From positions 62,001 to 126,000 of the forward strand of contig NZ_MDDR01000007.1 in NCBI RefSeq assembly GCF_001870435.1: DNA of 64,000 nucleotides, in the 5' to 3' direction. This stretch comes from Pseudomonas costantinii. Lineage in GTDB: Bacteria; Pseudomonadota; Gammaproteobacteria; Pseudomonadales; Pseudomonadaceae. How positions within the stretch are numbered: the stretch's first letter is position 1; each line of letters begins with the position of its first letter. Positions 1-8,116 of the stretch are shown piece by piece. The notes under the pieces are model-generated. The model had not been told where the DNA came from. It saw only the letters and a program-made list of their open reading frames with translations, and ran no database searches. The position numbers and the translations under genes were made by a program.

Positions 1-70
1 GAATCAACGGGCACAGGCAGTGAGTGGCAGGCCTGAGACAGCGGGAACATTGGGGTCTGGACATGGTTTT

Positions 71-964
71 TCAGGCCTGGTTGAGCTGGGCTTTGAGCAA
101 GTCTCGAAAGGTTTGGATCAGCGGCTCACGGCTGCGGCCCCGGCGCATAATCATTGAGAACGGCGCCTGGTAGCCGAAGGTCGCCGGCAGCAGCACGCGC
201 AAGTCGCCCTTGTCGGCCCAAGCCTGGGCGTAGTGCTCGGGCAGGTAGCCGATGTAGGCGCCGGACAGCACCAGGATCAACTGCGCCTCCATACTCTCCA
301 CAGTGGCGGCGCTGTGCTTGAAGCCATGGCGCGCCAGTTCGGCCTGGCTCCAGTAACCACGACCGACCATGCGCTGCTGGGTGATCACTTGTTCGGGGAT
401 GCGTCGTTCGTTGAATAAAGGATGCCGGGTGCTGCAATACAGCCAGTGCTGTTCGCGGTACAGCGGCATATAGATCAGCCCGCTCATACGGTTGGAAAAG
501 GCACCGATGGCCAGGTCGAGGCGGTTGTCCTGCACGCCGAGTTGGAGCTCGTAAGGGCTCATCACCGACAAGTGTAAATGCACCGCCGGGTGCTCCAGGC
601 TGTAGGCGCCGATCACTTCAGCGAACGGCAAAGCCTTGTCGCTGACGGTGGAGTCGAGCACGCCGAGCTTGAGAGTGCCGCGCAATTCGCCCTTGAGCGC
701 CGCAGCGTATTGCTCGAAGCCTTCCAGTTCGCCCAGCAGGCGCAGGGTTTCCTGATGGAACAGCTCGCCTTTGCTGGTCAAGCTGAAACCGCCCCGCCCG
801 CGATGGCACAGCACCAACCCCAACGCAGACTCCAGCTGGCTCATGTAAGTGCTGATAGCCGACGTCGACAAATTGAGTTCGTGCTGCGCATTGGCGAACC
901 CCTGATGCCGCACGACGCTGACGAAAATGCGCAGGAGTTTCAGGTCGGGCAAGGCGTTGGCCAT
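71..964 (-). CDS. gbuR: LysR-type regulator, likely GbuR
   Basis: A 297-residue LysR-type transcriptional regulator. The N-terminal winged helix-turn-helix covers about residues 5-62 and is followed by a LysR substrate-binding domain with the usual total length. An upstream in-frame start at 1003 exists, but the ATG at 964 places the HTH at the normal distance from the N-terminus, so I prefer it. It is divergent from the guanidinobutyrase gene with 149 bp between them, and that gap holds a strong inverted repeat (1007-1030) suited to a LysR dimer. In P. aeruginosa the LysR gene gbuR sits beside and activates gbuA in response to 4-guanidinobutyrate; the symbol is assigned by this context, not by alignment. 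Confidence 0.85.
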   Translation of the reverse strand: MANALPDLKLLRIFVSVVRHQGFANAQHELNLSTSAISTYMSQLESALGLVLCHRGRGGFSLTSKGELFHQETLRLLGELEGFEQYAAALKGELRGTLKLGVLDSTVSDKALPFAEVIGAYSLEHPAVHLHLSVMSPYELQLGVQDNRLDLAIGAFSNRMSGLIYMPLYREQHWLYCSTRHPLFNERRIPEQVITQQRMVGRGYWSQAELARHGFKHSAATVESMEAQLILVLSGAYIGYLPEHYAQAWADKGDLRVLLPATFGYQAPFSMIMRRGRSREPLIQTFRDLLKAQLNQA

Positions 965-1006
965 GGTCGGCTCCGGGTGTGGATGATGGCAGTCTACCTC
1001 CAAGCA

Positions 1007-1030
1007 TTAGTTTAGAAAAATCTGAACTAA
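1007..1030. promoter_or_regulatory. Inverted repeat, probable LysR operator
   Basis: Arms TTAGTTTAGA and TCTGAACTAA pair at 9 of 10 positions around a 4-base spacer. The site lies 43-66 bp upstream of the gbuR start and 84-107 bp upstream of the gbuA start, the usual place for a LysR activator site in a divergent pair. The function is inferred from symmetry and position. Confidence 0.6.
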
Positions 1031-1113
1031 GTATTTGCCCCTGCCGATTCTTCCCGCCCCGGGCTTTTCGCAGAATCGGCCTCTAATAAACAAAACAACG
1101 ATGAGGCACTCCC

Positions 1114-2064
1114 GTGGACAAGATTTTTCACCAGCCACTGGGCGGCAACGAAATGCCGCGCTTCGCCGGCATCGCCACCATGATGCGACTTCCCCACCTG
1201 CAAACGGCCAAAGGCCTGGACGCCGCCTTTGTCGGCGTGCCCCTGGACATCGGCACCTCGCTGCGAGCGGGCACCCGCTTCGGGCCACGTGAAATTCGCG
1301 CCGAATCGGTGATGATCCGCCCGTACAACATGGCCACCGGCGCCGCACCGTTCGACTCGCTGTCGGTTGCCGACATTGGCGACGTGGCGATCAACACCTT
1401 CAACCTGCTCGACGCCGTGCGCATCATTGAAGAAGCCTACGATGAGATCCTCGAGCACAACGTGATCCCGATGACCCTGGGCGGTGACCACACCATCACC
1501 CTGCCGATCCTGCGGGCGATCCACAAGAAACATGGCAAGGTCGGGCTAGTGCACATCGATGCCCACGCCGACGTCAACGACCATATGTTCGGCGAGAAAA
1601 TCGCCCACGGCACCACCTTCCGCCGTGCCGTGGAAGAAGGCCTGCTCGATTGCGACCGCGTGGTGCAGATCGGCCTGCGCGCCCAGGGCTACACCGCCGA
1701 AGACTTCAACTGGAGCCGCAAGCAGGGCTTCCGTGTGGTCCAGGCCGAAGAATGCTGGCACCACTCCCTCGCGCCGTTGATGGCTGAAGTGCGCGAGAAA
1801 GTCGGTGGCGGGCCGGTGTACCTGAGCTTTGATATCGACGGCATCGACCCGGCCTGGGCACCCGGTACCGGCACCCCGGAAATCGGCGGGCTGACCACCA
1901 TCCAGGCGATCGAGATCATCCGTGGCTGCCAAGGCCTCGACCTGATTGGTTGCGATCTGGTAGAAGTCTCGCCGCCGTACGACACCACCGGCAACACCTC
2001 GCTGCTCGGCGCCAACTTGCTGTACGAGATGCTCTGTGTACTGCCCGGCGTGGCGCACCGCTGA
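1114..2064 (+). CDS. gbuA: Guanidinobutyrase (agmatinase/ureohydrolase family)
   Basis: A 316-residue binuclear manganese ureohydrolase, expected to split 4-guanidinobutyrate into 4-aminobutyrate and urea in the arginine dehydrogenase/transaminase route. Metal ligands are visible: H126 in GGDHTITL, D149, H151 and D153 in HIDAHAD, and D240/D242 in SFDIDGIDP. It starts at GTG 1114, preceded by a GAGG ribosome site at 1103-1106. The family also contains agmatinase and guanidinopropionase, and sequence reading alone cannot fix the substrate. The divergent LysR and the two downstream transporters match the gbu locus layout of P. aeruginosa, which favours guanidinobutyrase. Its stop overlaps the next start by one base. 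Confidence 0.88.
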   Translation: MDKIFHQPLGGNEMPRFAGIATMMRLPHLQTAKGLDAAFVGVPLDIGTSLRAGTRFGPREIRAESVMIRPYNMATGAAPFDSLSVADIGDVAINTFNLLDAVRIIEEAYDEILEHNVIPMTLGGDHTITLPILRAIHKKHGKVGLVHIDAHADVNDHMFGEKIAHGTTFRRAVEEGLLDCDRVVQIGLRAQGYTAEDFNWSRKQGFRVVQAEECWHHSLAPLMAEVREKVGGGPVYLSFDIDGIDPAWAPGTGTPEIGGLTTIQAIEIIRGCQGLDLIGCDLVEVSPPYDTTGNTSLLGANLLYEMLCVLPGVAHR

Positions 2065-2486
2065 TGAGCGCGCAAGACGTGCTGAAAGCTTCGGCCGACC
2101 TGGTGTCGGCCTTCGCCCGCAATGACCGCGAGGCCTACTTCGACGCGTTCACCGCCGATGCGAGTTTCGTGTTTTACACCCTCCCCCAGCCGCTGCTCAG
2201 TCGCGATGCCTACCAGGCATTGTGGGACAGCTGGCGTCGGGACGATGGGTTTGAGGTGCTGTCGTGCGCCTCAAGCAATGCCTTTGTCAGCCTGCAAGGC
2301 GATGTGGCGATTTTTATGCATGACGTGGCCACCGAGCTGCGCATGAACGGGGAGCAATTTTTTAGCCAGGAGCGCGAGACCATTGTCTTCAAACGGCAAG
2401 GGGCTGGCACACAACAAAAACAAGGCCTGTGGCTGGCCTGTCACGAACATTTGTCCGCAATGCCGGAAGGGCTGCCGCCCCCTTAG
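2064..2486 (+). CDS. NTF2-like / SnoaL-like small protein
   Basis: A 140-residue protein with the look of the NTF2-like superfamily (SnoaL/DUF4440 type): an N-terminal helix with a DRE(A)YFDAFTADASF pattern and alternating beta strands to the C-terminus. The open frame extends further upstream, but the ATG at 2064 overlaps the gbuA stop codon (TGATG), which indicates translational coupling. It lies between the hydrolase and the permease in what looks like one operon; P. aeruginosa has a hypothetical gene at the same place. It may bind or process a small substrate of the pathway, but no catalytic residues could be assigned. Confidence 0.8.
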   Translation: MSAQDVLKASADLVSAFARNDREAYFDAFTADASFVFYTLPQPLLSRDAYQALWDSWRRDDGFEVLSCASSNAFVSLQGDVAIFMHDVATELRMNGEQFFSQERETIVFKRQGAGTQQKQGLWLACHEHLSAMPEGLPPP

Positions 2487-2507
2487 CCAATGTGATCGGA
2501 GCTGATC

Positions 2508-4019
2508 ATGAATAATAAAAACAACGAAAACAGTATTCGCAAAATAGAAACCAACGGGGTCGAACAGATCCCGGACCACGAACGTACCGCCGGCCCCAAG
2601 GATCTGTTTCGACTGATCTTCGGCGGCGCCAATACCTTTGCCACCGCCGTGCTGGGTTCATTCCCGGTGCTGTTCGGTTTGTCGTTCCAGGCCGGTGTCT
2701 GGGCGATCGTGCTGGGGGTGCTGGTAGGCGCGCTGATCCTGGCGCCCATGGGCCTGTTCGGGCCGATCAATGGCACCAACAACGCCGTGTCTTCTGGTGC
2801 GCACTTCGGCGTGCACGGGCGGATTGTCGGCTCGTTTCTGTCGCTGCTGACGGCGATTGCCTTCTTCTCACTGTCGGTGTGGAGTTCAGGTGATGCACTG
2901 GTAGGCGGTGCGAAACGCCTGATCGGCCTGCCGGAAACCGACCTGACCCTGGGCTTGGCCTACGGCGTGTTCGCCATTCTGGTGCTGACCGTGTGCATCT
3001 ACGGCTTTCGCTTCATGCTGTGGGTCAACCGTATTGCGGTATGGGCGGCGAGCCTGCTGTTCCTGCTGGGGATCTTCGCGTTCGCACCGACCTTCGACAG
3101 CCATTTCGCCGGCACCGTCGCCATGGGCCAGACCGGCTTCTGGGCCGCGTTTATCGGCGCTGCACTGGTGGCCATGAGCAACCCGATTTCCTTCGGCGCA
3201 TTCCTCGGTGACTGGTCGCGCTACATCCCACGTGAAACACCGAAGGGCCGGATCATGCTGGCGGTGGTCGCGGCACAAATCGCCACGTTGATCCCGTTCC
3301 TGTTCGGCTTGGCCACCGCGACCATCGTAGCGATCAAGGCTCCGGACTACATTGCGGCCAACAACTACGTCGGCGGCCTGCTGGCAGTGGCGCCGAGCTG
3401 GTTCTTCCTGCCGGTGTGCCTGATCGCGGTGATCGGCGGCATGTCCACCGGCACCACCTCGCTGTATGGCACCGGGCTGGACATGTCCAGCGTGTTCCCG
3501 CGCCTGCTGTCGCGGGTCAAGGCCACGCTGCTGATCGGGGTGATGTCGATTGCCTTCATCTTCATCGGACGTTTCGCCGCGAACCTGGTGCAGAGCGTGT
3601 CGACCTTCGCCGTGCTGATCATCACCTGCACCACGCCGTGGATGGTGATGATGATCATCGGCCTGATCGTACGCCGAGGCTTCTACTGCCCGGATGACTT
3701 ACAGGTGTTCACCCGCGGTGAAACCGGCGGCCGCTACTGGTTCACCCATGGCTGGAACTGGCGCGGGCTGGGGGCCTGGATCCCAAGCGCACTGGTGGGG
3801 CTGTGCTTCGTCAACCTGCCGGGGCAGTTTGTCGGGCCACTGGGCAACCTGGCCGATGGCATCGATATCAGCCTGCCGGTGACGCTGGGGCTGGCATCGG
3901 TGGTGTACCTGACCTTGCTTCGCCTGTTCCCTGAGCCGGCCGCCGTTTACGGACCGACGGACCCACGCAGCAAGAGCATGGATTCGCTCGCTAAACCGGC
4001 ATTGCAACAAGCCGCCTGA
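2508..4019 (+). CDS. NCS1-family permease (cytosine/purine permease type)
   Basis: A 503-residue integral membrane protein with about 12 hydrophobic segments and a soluble N-terminus of about 35 residues. The segment with GLFGPINGTNNAVSSGAHFG and the later SFGAFLGDWSRY motif fit the nucleobase:cation symporter-1 family. It starts 21 bp after the NTF2-like gene and is 35 bp ahead of a second transporter, so it is probably part of the gbu operon. Guanidinobutyrate or a related guanidino compound is a likely substrate from context, although NCS1 members classically carry nucleobases, hydantoins or thiamine precursors. Confidence 0.85.
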   Translation: MNNKNNENSIRKIETNGVEQIPDHERTAGPKDLFRLIFGGANTFATAVLGSFPVLFGLSFQAGVWAIVLGVLVGALILAPMGLFGPINGTNNAVSSGAHFGVHGRIVGSFLSLLTAIAFFSLSVWSSGDALVGGAKRLIGLPETDLTLGLAYGVFAILVLTVCIYGFRFMLWVNRIAVWAASLLFLLGIFAFAPTFDSHFAGTVAMGQTGFWAAFIGAALVAMSNPISFGAFLGDWSRYIPRETPKGRIMLAVVAAQIATLIPFLFGLATATIVAIKAPDYIAANNYVGGLLAVAPSWFFLPVCLIAVIGGMSTGTTSLYGTGLDMSSVFPRLLSRVKATLLIGVMSIAFIFIGRFAANLVQSVSTFAVLIITCTTPWMVMMIIGLIVRRGFYCPDDLQVFTRGETGGRYWFTHGWNWRGLGAWIPSALVGLCFVNLPGQFVGPLGNLADGIDISLPVTLGLASVVYLTLLRLFPEPAAVYGPTDPRSKSMDSLAKPALQQAA

Positions 4020-4054
4020 TCGCCCATAAAAAAGATAATCGGAGAACTGCCGTC

Positions 4055-5437
4055 ATGGCTTTGGATTTATTCGTCGTACTCATCTACGCCGCCGGCATGC
4101 TCGTGCTCGGCTATTACGGCATGCGTCGCGCCAAGACCCACGAAGACTATCTGGTCGCCGGTCGCAACCTGGGCCCGTCGCTGTACATGGGCACCATGGC
4201 CGCCACGGTATTGGGCGGTGCGTCCACCGTCGGCACCGTGCGCCTGGGTTATGTGCACGGTATCTCCGGCTTCTGGCTGTGCGCCGCGCTGGGCATGGGG
4301 ATCATTGCGCTGAACCTGTTCCTGGCCAAGCCGCTGCTGAAGCTGAAAATCTTCACCGTGACCCAGGTCCTGGAAAAACGCTACAACCCCATGGCCCGCC
4401 AGGCGAGTGCGGTGATCATGCTGGCCTACGCACTGATGATCGGCGTGACCTCGATCCTGGCAATCGGCACCGTGCTGCAAGTGCTGTTCGGCCTGCCGTT
4501 CTGGATTTCAGTACTGCTGGGTGGTGGTGTGGTGGTGGTGTATTCGACCATCGGCGGCATGTGGTCGCTCACCCTCACCGATATCGTGCAGTTCGTGATC
4601 AAGACCGTCGGCCTGATGTTTATCCTGCTGCCGATCTGCCTGTACCGCGTCGGCGGCTGGGATGAACTGGTGGCCAAGCTGCCGGCGTCGAGCTTCAGCT
4701 TCACCGCGATCGGCTGGGACACGATCATCACCTACTTCATGATCTACTTCTTCGGCATCCTGATCGGCCAGGACATCTGGCAACGCGTGTTCACCGCCCG
4801 TGACGAAAAGGTCGCCAAGTACGCAGGCACTTTCGCCGGCTTCTACTGCATTCTCTACGGCCTGGCTTGCGCGTTAATCGGCATGGCGGCTCATGTGCTG
4901 ATTCCAAATCTGGACAACGTTAACAACGCGTTTGCCGCCATCGTCAAAATGTCACTGCCGGACGGGATTCGTGGTTTGGTGATTGCCGCTGCACTGGCTG
5001 CGATGATGTCCACCGCCAGCGCCGGTTTGCTGGCTGCGTCCACCGTGTTGACCGAGGACCTGTTGCCGCGTTTGCGCGGGGGTAAACAGTCGAGCCTGAA
5101 CATCAACCGCCTGTTCACGATGTTGACCGGTATCGCTGTGCTGGGTATCGCGCTGGTGGTGAACGATGTGATCAGCGCCCTGACCCTGGCCTACAACCTG
5201 TTGGTGGGCGGCATGCTGATCCCACTGATTGGTGCGATTTTCTGGAAGCGGGCGACAACCTCAGGTGCGATCACCTCCATGACGCTGGGCTTTGTGACGG
5301 CGCTGATCTTCATGTTCAAGGATGGCTTGGATGCGAACACGCCGATCTACTACAGCCTGGCGATCGCGTTAGTCAGTTTTGTTGTGGTGAGCTTGTTGTC
5401 ACGCCGTCCAGAAACGGCTGCCGCTCAGGCGATCTGA
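4055..5437 (+). CDS. Sodium:solute symporter (SSS family)
   Basis: A 460-residue membrane protein with about 13 predicted helices. The early EDYLVAGRNLG motif, the GGASTVGT stretch in the second helix region and the core WSLTLTDIVQFVIK segment are typical of the sodium/solute symporter family. It is last in the gbu-type operon, 35 bp after the NCS1 permease and followed by a clear terminator at 5471-5504. Two unrelated uptake systems in one short operon suggest either two substrates or two affinities. The substrate cannot be read from the sequence. Confidence 0.88.
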   Translation: MALDLFVVLIYAAGMLVLGYYGMRRAKTHEDYLVAGRNLGPSLYMGTMAATVLGGASTVGTVRLGYVHGISGFWLCAALGMGIIALNLFLAKPLLKLKIFTVTQVLEKRYNPMARQASAVIMLAYALMIGVTSILAIGTVLQVLFGLPFWISVLLGGGVVVVYSTIGGMWSLTLTDIVQFVIKTVGLMFILLPICLYRVGGWDELVAKLPASSFSFTAIGWDTIITYFMIYFFGILIGQDIWQRVFTARDEKVAKYAGTFAGFYCILYGLACALIGMAAHVLIPNLDNVNNAFAAIVKMSLPDGIRGLVIAAALAAMMSTASAGLLAASTVLTEDLLPRLRGGKQSSLNINRLFTMLTGIAVLGIALVVNDVISALTLAYNLLVGGMLIPLIGAIFWKRATTSGAITSMTLGFVTALIFMFKDGLDANTPIYYSLAIALVSFVVVSLLSRRPETAAAQAI

Positions 5438-5470
5438 GAGAAACAATAAGATTTAGAACGTTTTCTTCAG

Positions 5471-5504
5471 CGGGTGCGACGTCGGATGTCGCACCCGTTT
5501 TTTT
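5471..5504 (+). terminator. Rho-independent terminator of the gbu operon
   Basis: A perfect 10-bp stem (CGGGTGCGAC with GTCGCACCCG), a 7-base loop and a run of seven T, beginning 34 bp after the symporter stop codon. Confidence 0.93.
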
Positions 5505-5521
5505 GCCTGCACTAAAAGAAC

Positions 5522-5610
5522 TGTGGGAGCGGGCTTGCTCGCGAAGGCGGTGTGTCAGTCAACCTTTCATCGACTGATACACCGCCTTCGCGAACAAGCC
5601 CGCTCCCACA
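5522..5610. repeat. Paired REP element (BIME-like)
   Basis: Two inverted copies of about 31 bp, starting TGTGGGAGCGGGCTTGCTCG and ending with its near-perfect complement, separated by about 25 bp. The GGGAGCGGGCTTGCTCGC core is the common extragenic palindrome of P. fluorescens-group genomes. It lies between the operon terminator and the small gene at 5643-5765. Confidence 0.88.
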
Positions 5611-5642
5611 TTAATTCAGCTGCGATCTATTCATCGCGCGCT

Positions 5643-5765
5643 TTATCTGCGACGTGGCCGACGCTGCTCGTCATCCGTGCGAATCGGCACAGGTTGCAGC
5701 GGAGGCTCGATCAAGCCCAGCGCAACGCCGAGGTCATGGAGCCAGTTTTGAATTTTCTCTTTCAT
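5643..5765 (-). CDS. 40-residue conserved small protein, PA1414-like
   Basis: A short frame too small for usual ORF cut-offs. It starts with ATG at 5765, preceded by an A-GGGGG-type ribosome site, and ends with TAA at 5643. The protein begins MKEKIQNWLHDLGVALGL, continues with a Pro-rich segment around LQPVPI and ends in an Arg-rich tail (RRPRRR). It resembles from memory the PA1414 family of small Pseudomonas proteins. PA1414 also lies close to the gbu genes of P. aeruginosa, which supports the assignment. The function is unknown. The N-terminal half could form an amphipathic helix. Confidence 0.72.
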   Translation of the reverse strand: MKEKIQNWLHDLGVALGLIEPPLQPVPIRTDDEQRRPRRR

Positions 5766-5919
5766 GGTTGCCCCCTTTGAGGGTAGTGCTGGTCGGCGGT
5801 AGCAGTGCTGTCTACGGAATGTCGCCGCTTCCTACTGATAGTAGCCCTAAGTCCTACGTAATGCTTGAACGAAACCACAACGAACTATTACTGAATTGAT
5901 CAGAATCCTGACGGATCGT

Positions 5920-6813
5920 TCAAGCAATCGCGCGCGTATCTTGCACAAACTCAGCCTTGCCCTCTTGCTGCAGGTCGATCCATGCATTGAGGTTAGCGCC
6001 GAGCATACCCTTTCGCCACATCAGCCAGGTGGTGGCGGTGGCAAAAGGCCCGGTCAGGGGATGAACGGACACGCTGTCCTTACCTGGAAGACTTTCGAGC
6101 ATGGATTCGGACATCAATGCCACGCCGGAACCCGCAATCACGCACGCAAGCATGCCTTGGTAGGACTCGATCTCGATTGCACGCCCCATGGCCACGCGAT
6201 CGTGGGAGAACCAGGTCTCCAGGCGCGCACGGTAGGCGCAACTGCGGCGAAAGGTGAACACCGAACGCCCGGCGACATCCTGAGGCCCTCGCACCGGAGG
6301 GTGATCGGCCTCGCAAATCAACACCAGGCGCTCTTCGCACATCGGAACGCCGTCCAGGGAAGCGATAGTGATGGGGCCGTCCACAAATGCAGCGTCCAGG
6401 CGACCAGTGATCAAACCTTCGAGCAATTCACCGCTGGGCGCCGATTGCACCTGAAGGTTCACCATTGGAAAAGCTTTGTGATAGCGCGCCAACAGCTTCG
6501 GCAAATGAACCGCAGCCGTGCTGTACATGCTGCCCAGCACAAAATCGCCGGCCGGTTGCCCGCCTTGCACCGCGCCGTGGGCTTCGTCATGCAGCGCAAG
6601 CAGACGGGTGCTGTAGTCCAACAACACTTTGCCTGCAGGAGAAAGCTGCAAACGCTGTCGCTCTCGGACGAATAGTTCTACGCCAAGCTGCTCTTCCATC
6701 TGCTTGAGCCGGGTCGACAGGTTCGACGGTACGCGGTGCAAGCGCTCGGCGGCACGCGTGATGGAGCCCTCTTCCGCCACGGCCTGGAAAATCCGCAATT
6801 GACTGAACTCCAT
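5920..6813 (-). CDS. LysR-type regulator (PtrR-like)
   Basis: A 297-residue LysR regulator: HTH at about residues 1-60 (MEFSQLRIFQAVAEEGS, then AAERLHRVPSNLST) and an effector domain to the end. The ATG at 6813 follows a GGAGAAAGG ribosome site; the TTG 12 bp further upstream is less likely. It is divergent from an MFS gene 103 bp away and probably controls it. The HTH resembles the PtrR group of regulators linked to putrescine use, but this is an impression and not an alignment. Confidence 0.82.
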   Translation of the reverse strand: MEFSQLRIFQAVAEEGSITRAAERLHRVPSNLSTRLKQMEEQLGVELFVRERQRLQLSPAGKVLLDYSTRLLALHDEAHGAVQGGQPAGDFVLGSMYSTAAVHLPKLLARYHKAFPMVNLQVQSAPSGELLEGLITGRLDAAFVDGPITIASLDGVPMCEERLVLICEADHPPVRGPQDVAGRSVFTFRRSCAYRARLETWFSHDRVAMGRAIEIESYQGMLACVIAGSGVALMSESMLESLPGKDSVSVHPLTGPFATATTWLMWRKGMLGANLNAWIDLQQEGKAEFVQDTRAIA

Positions 6814-6916
6814 ACCTTTCTCCAAAACTGAACAAGTTGCTCACTATTATTCATTTTTACAGAAAGTCAATCCGCTTTAGCCTGCTGGTATTCGCTTCCT
6901 TGCAGGAAACCAGAGC

Positions 6917-8116
6917 ATGTCTCCCCTGATTCGCTTATTCGCCAGCTTTATCGCCTTGATGATGGCCATGGGCATTGGCCGCTTCGCCCTCACCCCGCAA
7001 ATGCCCCACTTACTCAGTGAGGGGCAGATCGACCTGACCGGCGCCGGCCTGATCGCTGCGGCCAATTATCTGGGCTACTTCGTTGGCGCGGTGGATTCGA
7101 TCTTCGCCCGCAGTCATCACCATGTGCGCGGACGGCTCTACGGGGGCCTGTGGTTGTGTGTGCTGTTGACCCTGGCGTCATACTGGGCCCATGGTTTCTG
7201 GCCGCATGTGCTGTTGCGCTTTGGTACCGGCGTTGCCAGTGCGTGGGCATTGGTGATGATCACCAGTTTGAGCCAGCCGCTGGCGATTGCCGCCGGACGC
7301 CCACGCCTGGGAGCCTTGGTGTTTGCCGGGCCTGGATTGGGGATTGTGCTGACAGGGCTGCTGGCCTTGGGCTCCAACTTGCTGGGGCAAGATTCAGCCA
7401 CGTTGTGGTTGGTGTATGGCGTAGTAGCCTTGGTGATGTTGCTGGCGATCCTGCCGTTCTTACCTCAGCCGACCGTCACCATTACGCCAACGGCCGATAC
7501 GGGCCGCAATGAAAGCATCACGCACTTGGGCTGGATCTACTTTTTGTATGGCCTGGGCTACATCATTCCCGCGACCTTTCTCTCGCAGATGGCCAGCGCA
7601 CAATTCAAGGGTGCCTGGCAAGCCGACCTGTTCTGGCCGTGCTTTGGCCTGGCCGCAGCGATTGGCGTGGTGGTCGCAAGCCTGCGCCGCAAAGATCCGC
7701 ACACCACTCGCCGCTGGCTGATGACCACCTTGTGGCTGCAAGCGGCCGGGGTGTTCGCTTGTCTGTTGGGCAATGGCTGGGGCCTGGCATTGGGCGTGTT
7801 GCTGTGCGGTGCGCCGTTCCTGGCGTGCATGCAGTTGGTGATGGCTCGCCTGCGTGATGTGGCGCCCCACGGCTACCAGCGCGGCACCGGGATGTTGACC
7901 GCCTGCTTCGCCATCGGCCAATTGTGCGGTCCGTTGCTGGCATCGACGAGCAGCCACTTGAGCGGCGGCCTGCAACCGGCGTTAGTGGTCGCTGGTTGTG
8001 GCCTGTTGTTGGCGGGCGCGGTGTTGGTCAGCCGACAACCAACGGCGCAGGTACGCGAACCTGTTCTCGCCGAGCGAGCACCAGGAAAAACAGCCCTCCC
8101 AGGAAGCAGCCGGTAA
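6917..8116 (+). CDS. MFS transporter, YbfB/YjiJ family
   Basis: A 399-residue protein with about 12 transmembrane segments. The N-terminal helix containing ALMMAMGIGRFALTP and the following AAANYLGYFVGA stretch are characteristic of the YbfB/YjiJ branch of the major facilitator superfamily. It is divergent from a LysR gene and probably regulated by it. Its last 89 bp overlap the end of the convergent NCS1 permease gene. The hydrophobic core ends near residue 375, so the overlapping tail is a dispensable-looking hydrophilic extension. The substrate is unknown. Confidence 0.85.
   Translation: MSPLIRLFASFIALMMAMGIGRFALTPQMPHLLSEGQIDLTGAGLIAAANYLGYFVGAVDSIFARSHHHVRGRLYGGLWLCVLLTLASYWAHGFWPHVLLRFGTGVASAWALVMITSLSQPLAIAAGRPRLGALVFAGPGLGIVLTGLLALGSNLLGQDSATLWLVYGVVALVMLLAILPFLPQPTVTITPTADTGRNESITHLGWIYFLYGLGYIIPATFLSQMASAQFKGAWQADLFWPCFGLAAAIGVVVASLRRKDPHTTRRWLMTTLWLQAAGVFACLLGNGWGLALGVLLCGAPFLACMQLVMARLRDVAPHGYQRGTGMLTACFAIGQLCGPLLASTSSHLSGGLQPALVVAGCGLLLAGAVLVSRQPTAQVREPVLAERAPGKTALPGSSR

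Noticed and set aside
1..70. Sequence before the first gene
   Set aside because: Too short and without a readable frame or hairpin to support a feature.
5896..6675. 259-codon plus-strand frame opposite the LysR gene
   Set aside because: Antisense of a clear LysR regulator; no start signal or domain.
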